Assembly: GCA_913061385.1 (NCBI GenBank)
Contig: CAJXTM010000350.1
Location: 1-5,298 of the forward strand
Length of the DNA: 5,298 nt
Reading direction: 5' to 3'
Origin: an uncultured Rhodopirellula sp.
GTDB lineage: Bacteria; Planctomycetota; Planctomycetia; Pirellulales; Pirellulaceae
Below, one piece after another: positions 1 to 5,298 of this stretch (position 1 is its first letter; every line of letters starts with the position of its first letter). Made by a program: the position numbers and the translations under genes. The notes beneath the pieces are model-generated. The model was not told the DNA's origin. It worked only from the letters and a program-made list of their open reading frames with translations, and did not search any database.

Positions 1-49
1 ACGAGATCAGCCTCGGTCTCGTGGGCTCGGAGATGTGTATAAGAGACAG
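1..49 (+). other. Illumina Nextera i7-side adapter (non-biological)
   Basis: Seen directly: 1-7 is the end of the P7 primer (ACGAGAT), 8-15 is an 8-base index (CAGCCTCG), 16-30 is the Nextera read-2 adapter (GTCTCGTGGGCTCGG) and 31-49 is the 19-base Tn5 mosaic end. The reverse complement of the index, CGAGGCTG, matches Nextera index N710 as I remember it. Translating this stretch gives the peptide GSEMCIRDS, a familiar artefact of untrimmed Nextera data. Nothing here belongs to the organism. Confidence 0.99.
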
Positions 50-377
50 CGATCGCAGTGCGGGGCAGACCAAAGACCAGCCAATTGGAACAGGGGATAT
101 TGCTCACGACCGCCTTATTTCCGGACTTGTTGGAATCAATTTTCAGGGCCCAGCCATCATTCGGATTGACGGACACAGTCAACTTGGATTGGGCCTGGCA
201 GAGCAAGGGATTCAGATTTTCGATAAATCCTGAACCGGGAGCAATCGTGACTCCATTTCCGTCAGGCTTCCCCGATCGCGTCGATGCGAATCGCAAGCTT
301 GCCCAAGCGACTCGCGGGCAGCACTCTGCAACCCAAAGCGTGAAACAAGCGATTTGCCTGTGAAACAGAAAAAACAC
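50..377 (-). CDS. Possible partial CDS running off the left end; unrecognised
   Basis: A minus-strand frame is open from just after a TAA (390-392) to the insert edge, about 113 codons with no stop. The first possible start is a GTG at 377-375, with no visible Shine-Dalgarno; the true start is uncertain. If real, about 109 N-terminal residues are present. They begin with a weak signal-peptide-like stretch (IACFTLWVA, then an AWA possible cleavage motif near residue 26). The later part contains NPNDGWALKIDSNKSGNKAV and NWLVFGLPR, which read like a real secreted or periplasmic protein but which I do not recognise. Its second codon position is poor in G and its third position fairly GC-rich, as expected for coding DNA here. 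The exactly antisense plus-strand frame (50-233, ending in TGA, containing GLVGINFQGPAIIRIDG) is also plausible, but is unusually glycine-rich and less GC-rich at codon position 3. Orientation is therefore unresolved. Confidence 0.3.
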
Positions 378-790
378 AATAAGAACAGGTTAAAATACTG
401 GACCAGACCCACTGGACACTCCTATGATTCGTGTGCATCTGAGTGTTAGGTCCCTGATGAGTTTTGCAAGTTCCGCAGCGAAACGAAGCTCGGCAGCACT
501 CAAAGTAAAACAGAAGCCTGCAGCAACTGAGACAATCGTGGCGAATCCGACTGAGCGACCAAGACAAAACAAACGAGTTGGATTGAAGGCCGAGACGGCA
601 ACCACGAGCACGACAAGAGAGTAACACAAGGTAGTTCCAACGACCGGAAAGTATCACACCGGGTTCTGCTTGAAATATCGCTGCAAGAAGTGGGAAAAAA
701 CAACCCAATATGTTGATTGGCCTAATTGAGCTGGGTGAGTGAAGTGTGCACCACCACAACGAAAATACAGACTGTGTGGGTCACGAAAAT
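378..790. other. Stretch with no convincing gene
   Basis: Several short frames overlap here on both strands. They include one on the minus strand at 390-629 that opens with a TTG codon and would give a hydrophobic 79-residue product, and one on the plus strand at 424-624 that would give a basic 66-residue product. None has a ribosome binding site, a recognisable motif or clear codon bias. An A-rich tract lies at 361-397. I see no recognisable promoter pair, hairpin terminator or repeat. The stretch probably carries the upstream control region of the gene at 802, but no element can be pinned down. Confidence 0.4.
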
Positions 791-795
791 AAGGT
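791..795 (+). promoter_or_regulatory. Ribosome binding site deciding a GTG start
   Basis: AAGGT lies six bases before the GTG at 802-804. No ATG is suitably placed near the start of this frame (the first in-frame ATG is at codon 32, inside the membrane segment), so this site supports GTG as the initiator. Confidence 0.65.
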
Positions 796-801
796 ATCCA
801 A

Positions 802-1095
802 GTGACGGTCGTAACAGATTTTTTGACGACAAGTGTTTATCAGGCTGGGTTTTCCTTGCTGATCTTATGCGTCCTGCTTGTGATCGGCGTTTATATGGTG
901 GCAATCTTTCGGGACTACGCGGCTGAAGACCGGGAAGACACTCAGAAGGGCATCGCAAACTTGCAAGAAATGCACGCCAAAGGTGACATCAGCGACGAGG
1001 AATTCCGAACATTACAATCGAGAAGCCATCAGCTTTCAGCTGAGACCAGCTCAACTGAAGGATTTCCTACCGGGGATCATTCAACAAGCACATAG
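802..1095 (+). CDS. Small single-pass membrane protein with SHOCT-like C-terminal motif
   Basis: This 97-residue protein starts at GTG, preceded by a well-spaced AAGGT, and ends at TAG. Residues about 15-36 form one clear hydrophobic membrane segment (AGFSLLILCVLLVIGVYMVA). A charged linker follows (DYAAEDRED). Residues about 47-72 (DTQKGIANLQEMHAKGDISDEEFRTL) match the pattern of SHOCT-like short helical hairpins: a Leu, then a glycine turn, then I-[ST]-D-E-E-F. The last 25 residues are Ser/Thr-rich and probably disordered. The SHOCT family is typically found at protein termini and is thought to mediate oligomerisation; the exact role is unknown. The tail probably faces the cytoplasm, with R37 just after the membrane segment, though the charge asymmetry is weak. 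It lies 441 bases upstream of clpX on the same strand, too far to assume a shared operon. No function can be assigned. Confidence 0.8.
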   Translation: MTVVTDFLTTSVYQAGFSLLILCVLLVIGVYMVAIFRDYAAEDREDTQKGIANLQEMHAKGDISDEEFRTLQSRSHQLSAETSSTEGFPTGDHSTST

Positions 1096-1525
1096 ATTTT
1101 ACCCATCAATTGTCCGCAATCCCTTCCCGACGAATCATCGTTACGACCTGTCGCAACCGCATGAGACGTCACCGATCGCGTACAAGCCGTTTGGTAGCTT
1201 TACTGCTTTGAGTTGTTTTCACTTTGAATGTTAGAAGGACAACCATTCCGCCTGTTTGCCCTCCCAATTCCATGCTGGGCATGCATTCGGAAACTATAAA
1301 TCGTTTTTGAACCCAAACCACATTAGGCTCGAGCTTTCGAGGATACGGATGACCCATCTCAGCTAGCTTCCAACTTGGAGGCTGACCGGGAAAGCATTCG
1401 AGCTGTGGCCCGAAACCGTTGACGCGGAATTCGGACGTTGTGATTGCGGTACAGACTGAATGTCGAGCGAGAGCTCAGGAAAAGGCATTCAACTGGCCTG
1501 CTTCGCATCGCGCCGACCGCACACT
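1096..1525 (+). other. Long gene-free leader upstream of clpX
   Basis: About 430 bases separate the small membrane protein from clpX. No terminator with a T-run follows the upstream gene. A TATAAA at 1295-1300 resembles a -10 box but has no matching -35, and TTGACG at 1419-1424 resembles a -35 but has no matching -10, so no sigma-70 promoter can be called. A minus-strand frame at 1169-1357 (62 codons, ATG with a GGAAG nine bases upstream) is open, but has no recognisable motif and uses codons unlike the neighbouring genes. The clpX promoter most likely lies in this stretch. Confidence 0.5.
1365..1383 (+). other. Short hairpin in the clpX upstream region
   Basis: AGCTTCC (1365-1371) pairs with GGAGGCT (1377-1383) around a five-base loop, giving seven pairs including one G-U. 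No T-run follows, so it is not an intrinsic terminator. It could be a leader-RNA structure or chance. Confidence 0.3.
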
Positions 1526-1530
1526 AGGAG
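1526..1530 (+). promoter_or_regulatory. Ribosome binding site of clpX
   Basis: AGGAG lies six bases before the ATG at 1537 and fixes that start. It is the best Shine-Dalgarno sequence in the window. Confidence 0.85.
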
Positions 1531-1536
1531 TCGTGT

Positions 1537-2814
1537 ATGCCCTCTAAGGATAACCCAACCTCTCGCCGCGGAACTTCCACAAACAAAAAGAACGCGTTCT
1601 GTTCTTTTTGCAGGAAGAGTTACCGCGACGTGGGACCACTCGTCGAAGGTCCCGGCGATGTTTACATTTGCAGCGAGTGTATTGAGCTCTGCCAATCGAT
1701 CCTCGACCAAGAAGAGCGTCGGCGTGGACCGACAAAATCATTGTTCAGCGAGATACCTTCACCAAGGTCGATCGTCGAGCACCTGGACGAATATGTCATC
1801 GGGCAAACCGCTGCAAAGCGAGTACTCGCCGTTTCGGTTCACAATCACTACAAGCGATTGACAAGTGACTGGGAAGGCGAGTCAGAGGTCGAAATCGAGA
1901 AGAGCAACATCCTGCTTGCCGGACCCACTGGAAGCGGAAAAACGTTACTGGCAAGATCGCTCGCCAGGATGCTGAATGTTCCTTTTGCAATTGGTGACGC
2001 GACCACGCTGACCGAAGCGGGCTATGTAGGCGAAGACGTCGAAAATCTTCTTCTGAAGTTGCTTCATGCAGCAGACTTTGATGTTGAGGCAGCCCAACGC
2101 GGTATCCTCTACATCGACGAAGTCGACAAGATCGGCAAAACAAGTGGCAATGTGTCTATCACTCGTGACGTATCTGGCGAAGGTGTCCAACAGAGCCTAT
2201 TGAAAATGCTCGAGGGCACCGTGGCTAACGTTCCCCCTCAAGGCGGACGCAAGCATCCTGAGCAACAGTACATTCAGATGGACACAAGCAAAATTCTGTT
2301 CATCGTGGGTGGAACATTCGTCGGGATTGAGGAGATTATCCGCAAGCGACTGGGACACAAGACCCTCGGATTTGCTGGCGATAGTGTTCGCAACGAGCAG
2401 ACGGAATCCGAACTGTTGTCACAGGTGCAAACCGAGGACATTCTTCAATTCGGGTTGATCCCAGAACTTGTGGGTCGACTTCCAGTGGTGAGCTACTTGC
2501 AACCCCTGAATGAAGAGGGCCTGGTGCGAGTCATGAAGGAGCCCAAAAACGCTCTGACTCGACAATACCAAGCCCTGTTCAAAATGGAGAACTGTGATGT
2601 TGAGTTCACCGATGGTGCTCTGCACTACGTGGCTCAACAGGCACTTGCCAAGGGAGTCGGTGCACGTGGACTTCGCGGAATCCTCGAAGACGTGATGCTT
2701 GACATCATGTACGACTTGCCAGATCAAGAAGATGGAACTGTCTTCAAAATCGACGAGAGCGTCGTCTCCGGTTCGAGCGATCTGTTCCAGATGCCAACCA
2801 CAAAGAGTGCATAG
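1537..2814 (+). CDS. clpX: ATP-dependent Clp protease ATPase subunit ClpX
   Basis: This is the hexameric AAA+ unfoldase that recognises tagged substrates, unfolds them with ATP and threads them into the ClpP peptidase in the cytoplasm. At 425 residues it is almost the same length as E. coli ClpX (424). The N-terminal zinc-binding domain has Cys22, Cys25, Cys45 and Cys48. Walker A is GPTGSGKT at 129-136 and Walker B ends in Asp194-Glu195 (ILYIDEVDK). The pore-1 loop GYVG is at 162-165 and the RKH loop at 238-240. LGF at 277-279 occupies the place of the IGF loop that docks on ClpP, which implies a ClpP partner elsewhere in the genome. The arginine finger is Arg314 ([10 protein letters not shown]) and the sensor-2 arginine is Arg377 (GARGLR). 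All key residues are present and the gene looks intact. It stands alone here: neither clpP nor tig lies immediately beside it, unlike the common tig-clpP-clpX order. It ends in a strong terminator. Confidence 0.98.
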   Translation: MPSKDNPTSRRGTSTNKKNAFCSFCRKSYRDVGPLVEGPGDVYICSECIELCQSILDQEERRRGPTKSLFSEIPSPRSIVEHLDEYVIGQTAAKRVLAVSVHNHYKRLTSDWEGESEVEIEKSNILLAGPTGSGKTLLARSLARMLNVPFAIGDATTLTEAGYVGEDVENLLLKLLHAADFDVEAAQRGILYIDEVDKIGKTSGNVSITRDVSGEGVQQSLLKMLEGTVANVPPQGGRKHPEQQYIQMDTSKILFIVGGTFVGIEEIIRKRLGHKTLGFAGDSVRNEQTESELLSQVQTEDILQFGLIPELVGRLPVVSYLQPLNEEGLVRVMKEPKNALTRQYQALFKMENCDVEFTDGALHYVAQQALAKGVGARGLRGILEDVMLDIMYDLPDQEDGTVFKIDESVVSGSSDLFQMPTTKSA

Positions 2815-2842
2815 AATTCCAGAACGAATTCATTGAACTTCG

Positions 2843-2876
2843 AATGCCACCGAGGCAATCGCCCGGTGGCATTTTT
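2843..2876 (+). terminator. Intrinsic terminator of clpX
   Basis: AATGCCACCG (2843-2852) pairs perfectly with CGGTGGCATT (2864-2873), ten base pairs. GGC/GCC (2854-2856 with 2861-2863) extends the stem past a single bulged A at 2853 to an AATC tetraloop. T2872-T2876 give the U-tract on the plus strand, and the hairpin starts 28 bases after the clpX stop. Read from the minus strand, the same hairpin lies about 65 bases past the stop of the convergent gene but lacks a following T-run, so termination in that direction is weaker or absent. Confidence 0.9.
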
Positions 2877-2938
2877 CATGGATTGACAGGGAGGTCGATT
2901 ACCATCGCAGCGAGCCGAGTACCAGCAGTGCCGGAAGC

Positions 2939-3805
2939 TCACGATTCATCATCAGAACCTGACTGGCTACTCAGATTCGGATCGGCGTAGAACTTGGTGA
3001 GATCGATCCCGGCCCGACGTTCTTCTTCCATCAGCTTGATACGCGACTCCAGCCGCTCCATCCTACGCATCAATTGCGGGATAACATCTCTGTTATCGTC
3101 AACGGGCTTAGGACGCGGTACCGCAGGGTACCCGAGGTGGCGTTGCATCGCCGCGAAGAGAAAAATCGGCTCTCTTCTGCGGTTTCCCAGAGCAATTCGT
3201 CCTTCCTTTCGCCCGAAAAGAAACGGGCCTTTACCCTCAGTTGATTGCTCTGCTTCCTCCAACTTGGCTCGGTATTCATCACTGGCCAAAAACAGGAGAT
3301 CAGCGATGTCAACCAAACCCACTTGCGCCCTCAACATCAGAATCCAAGTCGCCCAATACCTATCGAAAGTGGGGTCATTACTGATCGCAGTCAGCCCGCG
3401 ATCATAATTAAGGCGATTCCTACAGAGAACCTCGAACTGATAAAAGAATAACCCTGCTTCGTTGCAGTCGGCAGTCCGATACTTGGCTTCACCTTCGAGC
3501 ACCTGCAGGGCGGCTCCCATCGTAAATCGCCCCGACTCCTTTTCTGCCTCCTCAACCAGATAGGCTTGGAACGGCGTAAAATAGTGTGTCAGCTTCTTCA
3601 TGGCGGGCGCCATCTGCCCCGAATGCTTAAGTTCTGTAAGCAGATAGTCGATCGCGAATGGCAGTTTGGTCGTGCTCAGCAACTCGTAGCGGATCTGATC
3701 CAACAATTCCTGCATGGGCATCTCTATCTCCGCTCGTTCACGCAGAACTTGATAGAGATAAGCCTGTTCGACATACTCGGAACGATCGAGAAGTGGCTGA
3801 GCCAT
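2939..3805 (-). CDS. Conserved-looking hypothetical protein with C-terminal coiled coil (planctomycete-type)
   Basis: This complete 288-residue protein has no family I can name. Its ATG is well supported, because an in-frame TAA lies about seven codons upstream; there is no clear Shine-Dalgarno. No signal peptide or membrane segment is visible, so it is probably cytoplasmic. Residues 1-75 look wholly helical (LLDRSEYVEQAYLYQVLRER, then DYLLTELKHSGQMAPAMKKL). The middle region is aromatic-rich (GLFFYQFEVLCRNRLNYDRG, DRYWATWILMLRAQVG). At about 241-264 a short coiled coil shows hydrophobic a/d spacing (L245, M249, L252, I256, M259). The tail is acidic and Ser-rich (SSQSGSDDES). It resembles proteins I recall as conserved hypotheticals in Planctomycetota; this is memory, not a search. 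It lies 149 bases downstream of fabF on the same strand with no obvious terminator between, so it may be co-transcribed. It converges on clpX. No enzyme motif is seen. Confidence 0.88.
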   Translation of the reverse strand: MAQPLLDRSEYVEQAYLYQVLRERAEIEMPMQELLDQIRYELLSTTKLPFAIDYLLTELKHSGQMAPAMKKLTHYFTPFQAYLVEEAEKESGRFTMGAALQVLEGEAKYRTADCNEAGLFFYQFEVLCRNRLNYDRGLTAISNDPTFDRYWATWILMLRAQVGLVDIADLLFLASDEYRAKLEEAEQSTEGKGPFLFGRKEGRIALGNRRREPIFLFAAMQRHLGYPAVPRPKPVDDNRDVIPQLMRRMERLESRIKLMEEERRAGIDLTKFYADPNLSSQSGSDDES

Positions 3806-3954
3806 GCTTGTGCGCCGAGTGTTTTACGAGAACTTGAACCAACCCATCTGCGGAATCAAACAGAAGCCAGACCACTCGGCCGGTCAGGTCGCGACTGAAC
3901 GCAGCTTTTGCCATACAGCGTCTGTCAGGTACCCCACAACAAGACGGGGATCCG
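3806..3954 (-). other. Gap between fabF and the downstream hypothetical gene
   Basis: This stretch has no convincing terminator. An imperfect hairpin sits immediately after the fabF stop: GGATCCCC with GGGGTACC (3953-3946 and 3935-3928 on the minus strand), where two central mismatches break the stem and no T-run follows. A minus-strand ATG at 3914-3912 opens a frame that runs out of frame into the hypothetical gene and ends at 3738. Its first part (MAKAAFSRDLTGRVVWLLFD) is protein-like, but there is no ribosome binding site and the rest is low-complexity. No clear promoter is visible. Confidence 0.45.
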
Positions 3955-5205
3955 TCATGAATACTTGCGAAACAGGATGCACGCATTATGGCCACCGAAT
4001 CCAAAGCTGTTACTCATGGCGATATTGACTTCGCACTTAACAGCCTCATTGGGCGTGTAATCGAGATCACACTCCGGATCTGGCGTGGTGTAATTGATTG
4101 TGGGTGCGATCAACGAATGCTGAATCGTCTTGCACGAAATCACGGCCTCAATGCCACCGCTTGCACCCAGCGAATGCCCAAGTGCTCCCTTGGTGCTACT
4201 AAGTTTCAATTTGTAGGCATGATCACCAAAGACTGCTTTGATCGCCTGAGTTTCTGCCTTGTCACCTAACGGAGTGCTGGTTCCATGTGCATTGATGTAG
4301 TCGATATTTTCGGGGGAAACCCCTGCATCCTTGATGGCTGAGCGCATCGCTGCAGCAGCACCTTTACCCTCGGGATCCGGGGCAGTGATGTGGCCTGCAT
4401 CGCTGGTGGTGCCGTAACCGAGCACTTCGGCATAAATGCGTGCTCCACGCATCTTCGCATGCTCTAACTCTTCAAAGACCAGCAAACCAGCTCCCTCGCC
4501 AAGCACAAAACCATCTCGTTCAGCATCGAATGGTCGGCTTGCTGCAGCGGGGTCTTCGTTGCGTGTCGAGAGCGCCTTCATATTTTGAAACGCAGCCAAT
4601 CCCATGCGAGTGATTGCTGCTTCAGTACCGCCCGTGATCACCACGTCAGTTTCACCCAGCCGCACACTTCGCAGAGCATCGCCCATCGCGTTGGTTGCAC
4701 TTGCACACGCCGTTGCTACGGCATAGTTGGGACCTTTCAGGCCGTAGGTGATGGAAAGATTCCCACCGGCCGCATTGAGCATCATTTTTGGCACAGTGAA
4801 CGGGCTGACGCGGTCGGGACCTTTGCTCAGCATTTTCTGAATTTGGACCTCAATCTCACCCAAGCCGCCAATGCCCGAGCCAAGGATCACCCCGCACCTG
4901 GATCGATCAACCTGATCAAAATCCAGCCCTGAGTCTTGGATAGCTTGGCCACCTGCGTGGACAGCAAACTGAGTGAATCTGTCGAGACGCTTGACTTCAC
5001 GTCGTTCGACCCACTCGGTTGCATCAAAGTCTGGGATGTCGCCGCCAAAGTGAACTTTGTACGCATCGGTGTCGAGAGTTGTAAGTTTGTGAACGCCACT
5101 CTCACCTGCCGTTAGCCGACTCCAAAATGTGTCAACTTCGACCGCCAGAGGAGAGACGACGCCTACGCCCGTGACCACAATGCGGCGCTGCGATTCTTCT
5201 TGCAT
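3955..5205 (-). CDS. fabF: 3-oxoacyl-[acyl-carrier-protein] synthase II (FabF, KAS II)
   Basis: This condensing enzyme of type II fatty-acid synthesis adds malonyl-ACP to acyl-ACP with release of CO2, in the cytoplasm. At 416 residues it matches the family (E. coli FabF 413). It has the thiolase fold signature from the start (RRIVVTGVGVVSPL). The nucleophile is Cys167 in VATACASATN, and the catalytic histidines are His307 (NAHGTSTPLGD) and His344. Lys339 lies in STKGALGHSLGASGG. All are offset by four from E. coli C163, H303, K335 and H340. The C-terminal gating loop NSFGFGGHN is intact. FabF is favoured over FabB by overall pattern, though other KAS subtypes of lipid or polyketide pathways cannot be fully excluded. 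The ATG at 5205 gives the expected N-terminus, but the frame stays open through the remaining 44 bases of insert without another ATG. An acpP gene commonly precedes fabF; if present it lies outside this molecule. Confidence 0.97.
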   Translation of the reverse strand: MQEESQRRIVVTGVGVVSPLAVEVDTFWSRLTAGESGVHKLTTLDTDAYKVHFGGDIPDFDATEWVERREVKRLDRFTQFAVHAGGQAIQDSGLDFDQVDRSRCGVILGSGIGGLGEIEVQIQKMLSKGPDRVSPFTVPKMMLNAAGGNLSITYGLKGPNYAVATACASATNAMGDALRSVRLGETDVVITGGTEAAITRMGLAAFQNMKALSTRNEDPAAASRPFDAERDGFVLGEGAGLLVFEELEHAKMRGARIYAEVLGYGTTSDAGHITAPDPEGKGAAAAMRSAIKDAGVSPENIDYINAHGTSTPLGDKAETQAIKAVFGDHAYKLKLSSTKGALGHSLGASGGIEAVISCKTIQHSLIAPTINYTTPDPECDLDYTPNEAVKCEVNIAMSNSFGFGGHNACILFRKYS

Positions 5206-5249
5206 TCGGATGCCTTGGACGAATGTTCCATGCTGAGGATGTTGGGATC

Positions 5250-5298
5250 CTGTCTCTTATACACATCTGACGCTGCCGACGACTCCTTACGTGTAGAT
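5250..5298 (-). other. Illumina Nextera i5-side adapter (non-biological)
   Basis: Seen directly: 5250-5268 is the Tn5 mosaic end in reverse complement (CTGTCTCTTATACACATCT), 5269-5282 is the rest of the read-1 adapter (GACGCTGCCGACGA), 5283-5290 is an 8-base index (CTCCTTAC) and 5291-5298 begins the reverse complement of P5. The index reverse complement, GTAAGGAG, matches Nextera S505 as I remember it. The sequence is not genomic. Confidence 0.99.

Noticed and set aside
31..49. 19-base Tn5 mosaic end, repeated inverted at 5250-5268, as a natural transposon
   Set aside because: Both copies are embedded in Illumina primer and index sequence and there is no transposase gene; they are library adapters.
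390..629. 79-codon minus-strand frame giving a hydrophobic, two-helix-like product
   Set aside because: It would have to start at TTG with no Shine-Dalgarno, ends with rare codons, and competes with an equally open plus-strand frame at 424-624.
262..759. 165-codon minus-strand open frame
   Set aside because: The product is Cys/Arg/Ser-rich and patternless, overlaps several other frames, has no ribosome binding site and no recognisable motif.
1208..1236. TTGAGT followed 17 bases later by TTAGAA as a sigma-70 promoter
   Set aside because: The -10 element matches the consensus at only two of six positions.
1328..1341. CTCGA-GCTT-TCGAG hairpin
   Set aside because: Only five base pairs with no T-run or conservation evidence; within chance expectation.
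1169..1357. 62-codon minus-strand frame upstream of clpX with ATG and GGAAG nine bases before it
   Set aside because: No motif, rare codons (ATA, CTA, repeated ACA) unlike the neighbouring genes, and a length expected by chance.
1460..1861. 133-codon plus-strand frame overlapping the clpX start
   Set aside because: It overlaps the certain clpX gene out of frame and its product is Ser/Arg-rich without structure; it is a shadow.
3928..3953. GGTACCCC/GGGGATCC inverted repeat just after fabF as a terminator
   Set aside because: Two central mismatches break the stem and no U-tract follows on the minus strand.

Overview
The window is one adapter-flanked library molecule, not a clean genomic excerpt. 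Bases 1-49 and 5250-5298 are Illumina Nextera (Tn5) adapter and index sequence, so the biological insert is 50-5249 (5,200 bp). The insert looks like a free-living bacterium of middling GC content. The style of FabF, of ClpX and of the 288-residue uncharacterised protein, together with long gaps and weak Shine-Dalgarno signals, suggests Planctomycetota (Pirellulales/Rhodopirellula-like). That placement is an inference from memory of these families, not the result of a search.

Layout, left to right. From 50 to about 377 there is a weakly supported, partial reading frame on the minus strand that runs off the insert. From 378 to 790 I see no convincing gene. A small single-pass membrane protein with a SHOCT-like tail lies at 802-1095 (+, GTG start, good ribosome binding site). 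A 430-base gap with no gene precedes clpX (1537-2814, +), a complete ATPase subunit of the ClpXP protease with a good ribosome binding site. A strong intrinsic terminator at 2843-2876 closes clpX. On the other strand, convergent with clpX, lie fabF (3955-5205, 3-oxoacyl-ACP synthase II, all catalytic residues present) and, 149 bases downstream of it, a conserved-looking but unrecognised helical/coiled-coil protein (2939-3805).

clpX (regulated proteolysis) and fabF (fatty-acid elongation) are core housekeeping genes in two convergent transcription units. The unknown 288-residue gene may be read through from fabF, since no clear terminator separates them. I found no mobile element, CRISPR array, RNA gene or defence system. 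No new system is evident; the most useful observations are the adapter ends, the two uncharacterised proteins and the unresolved left-end reading frame.
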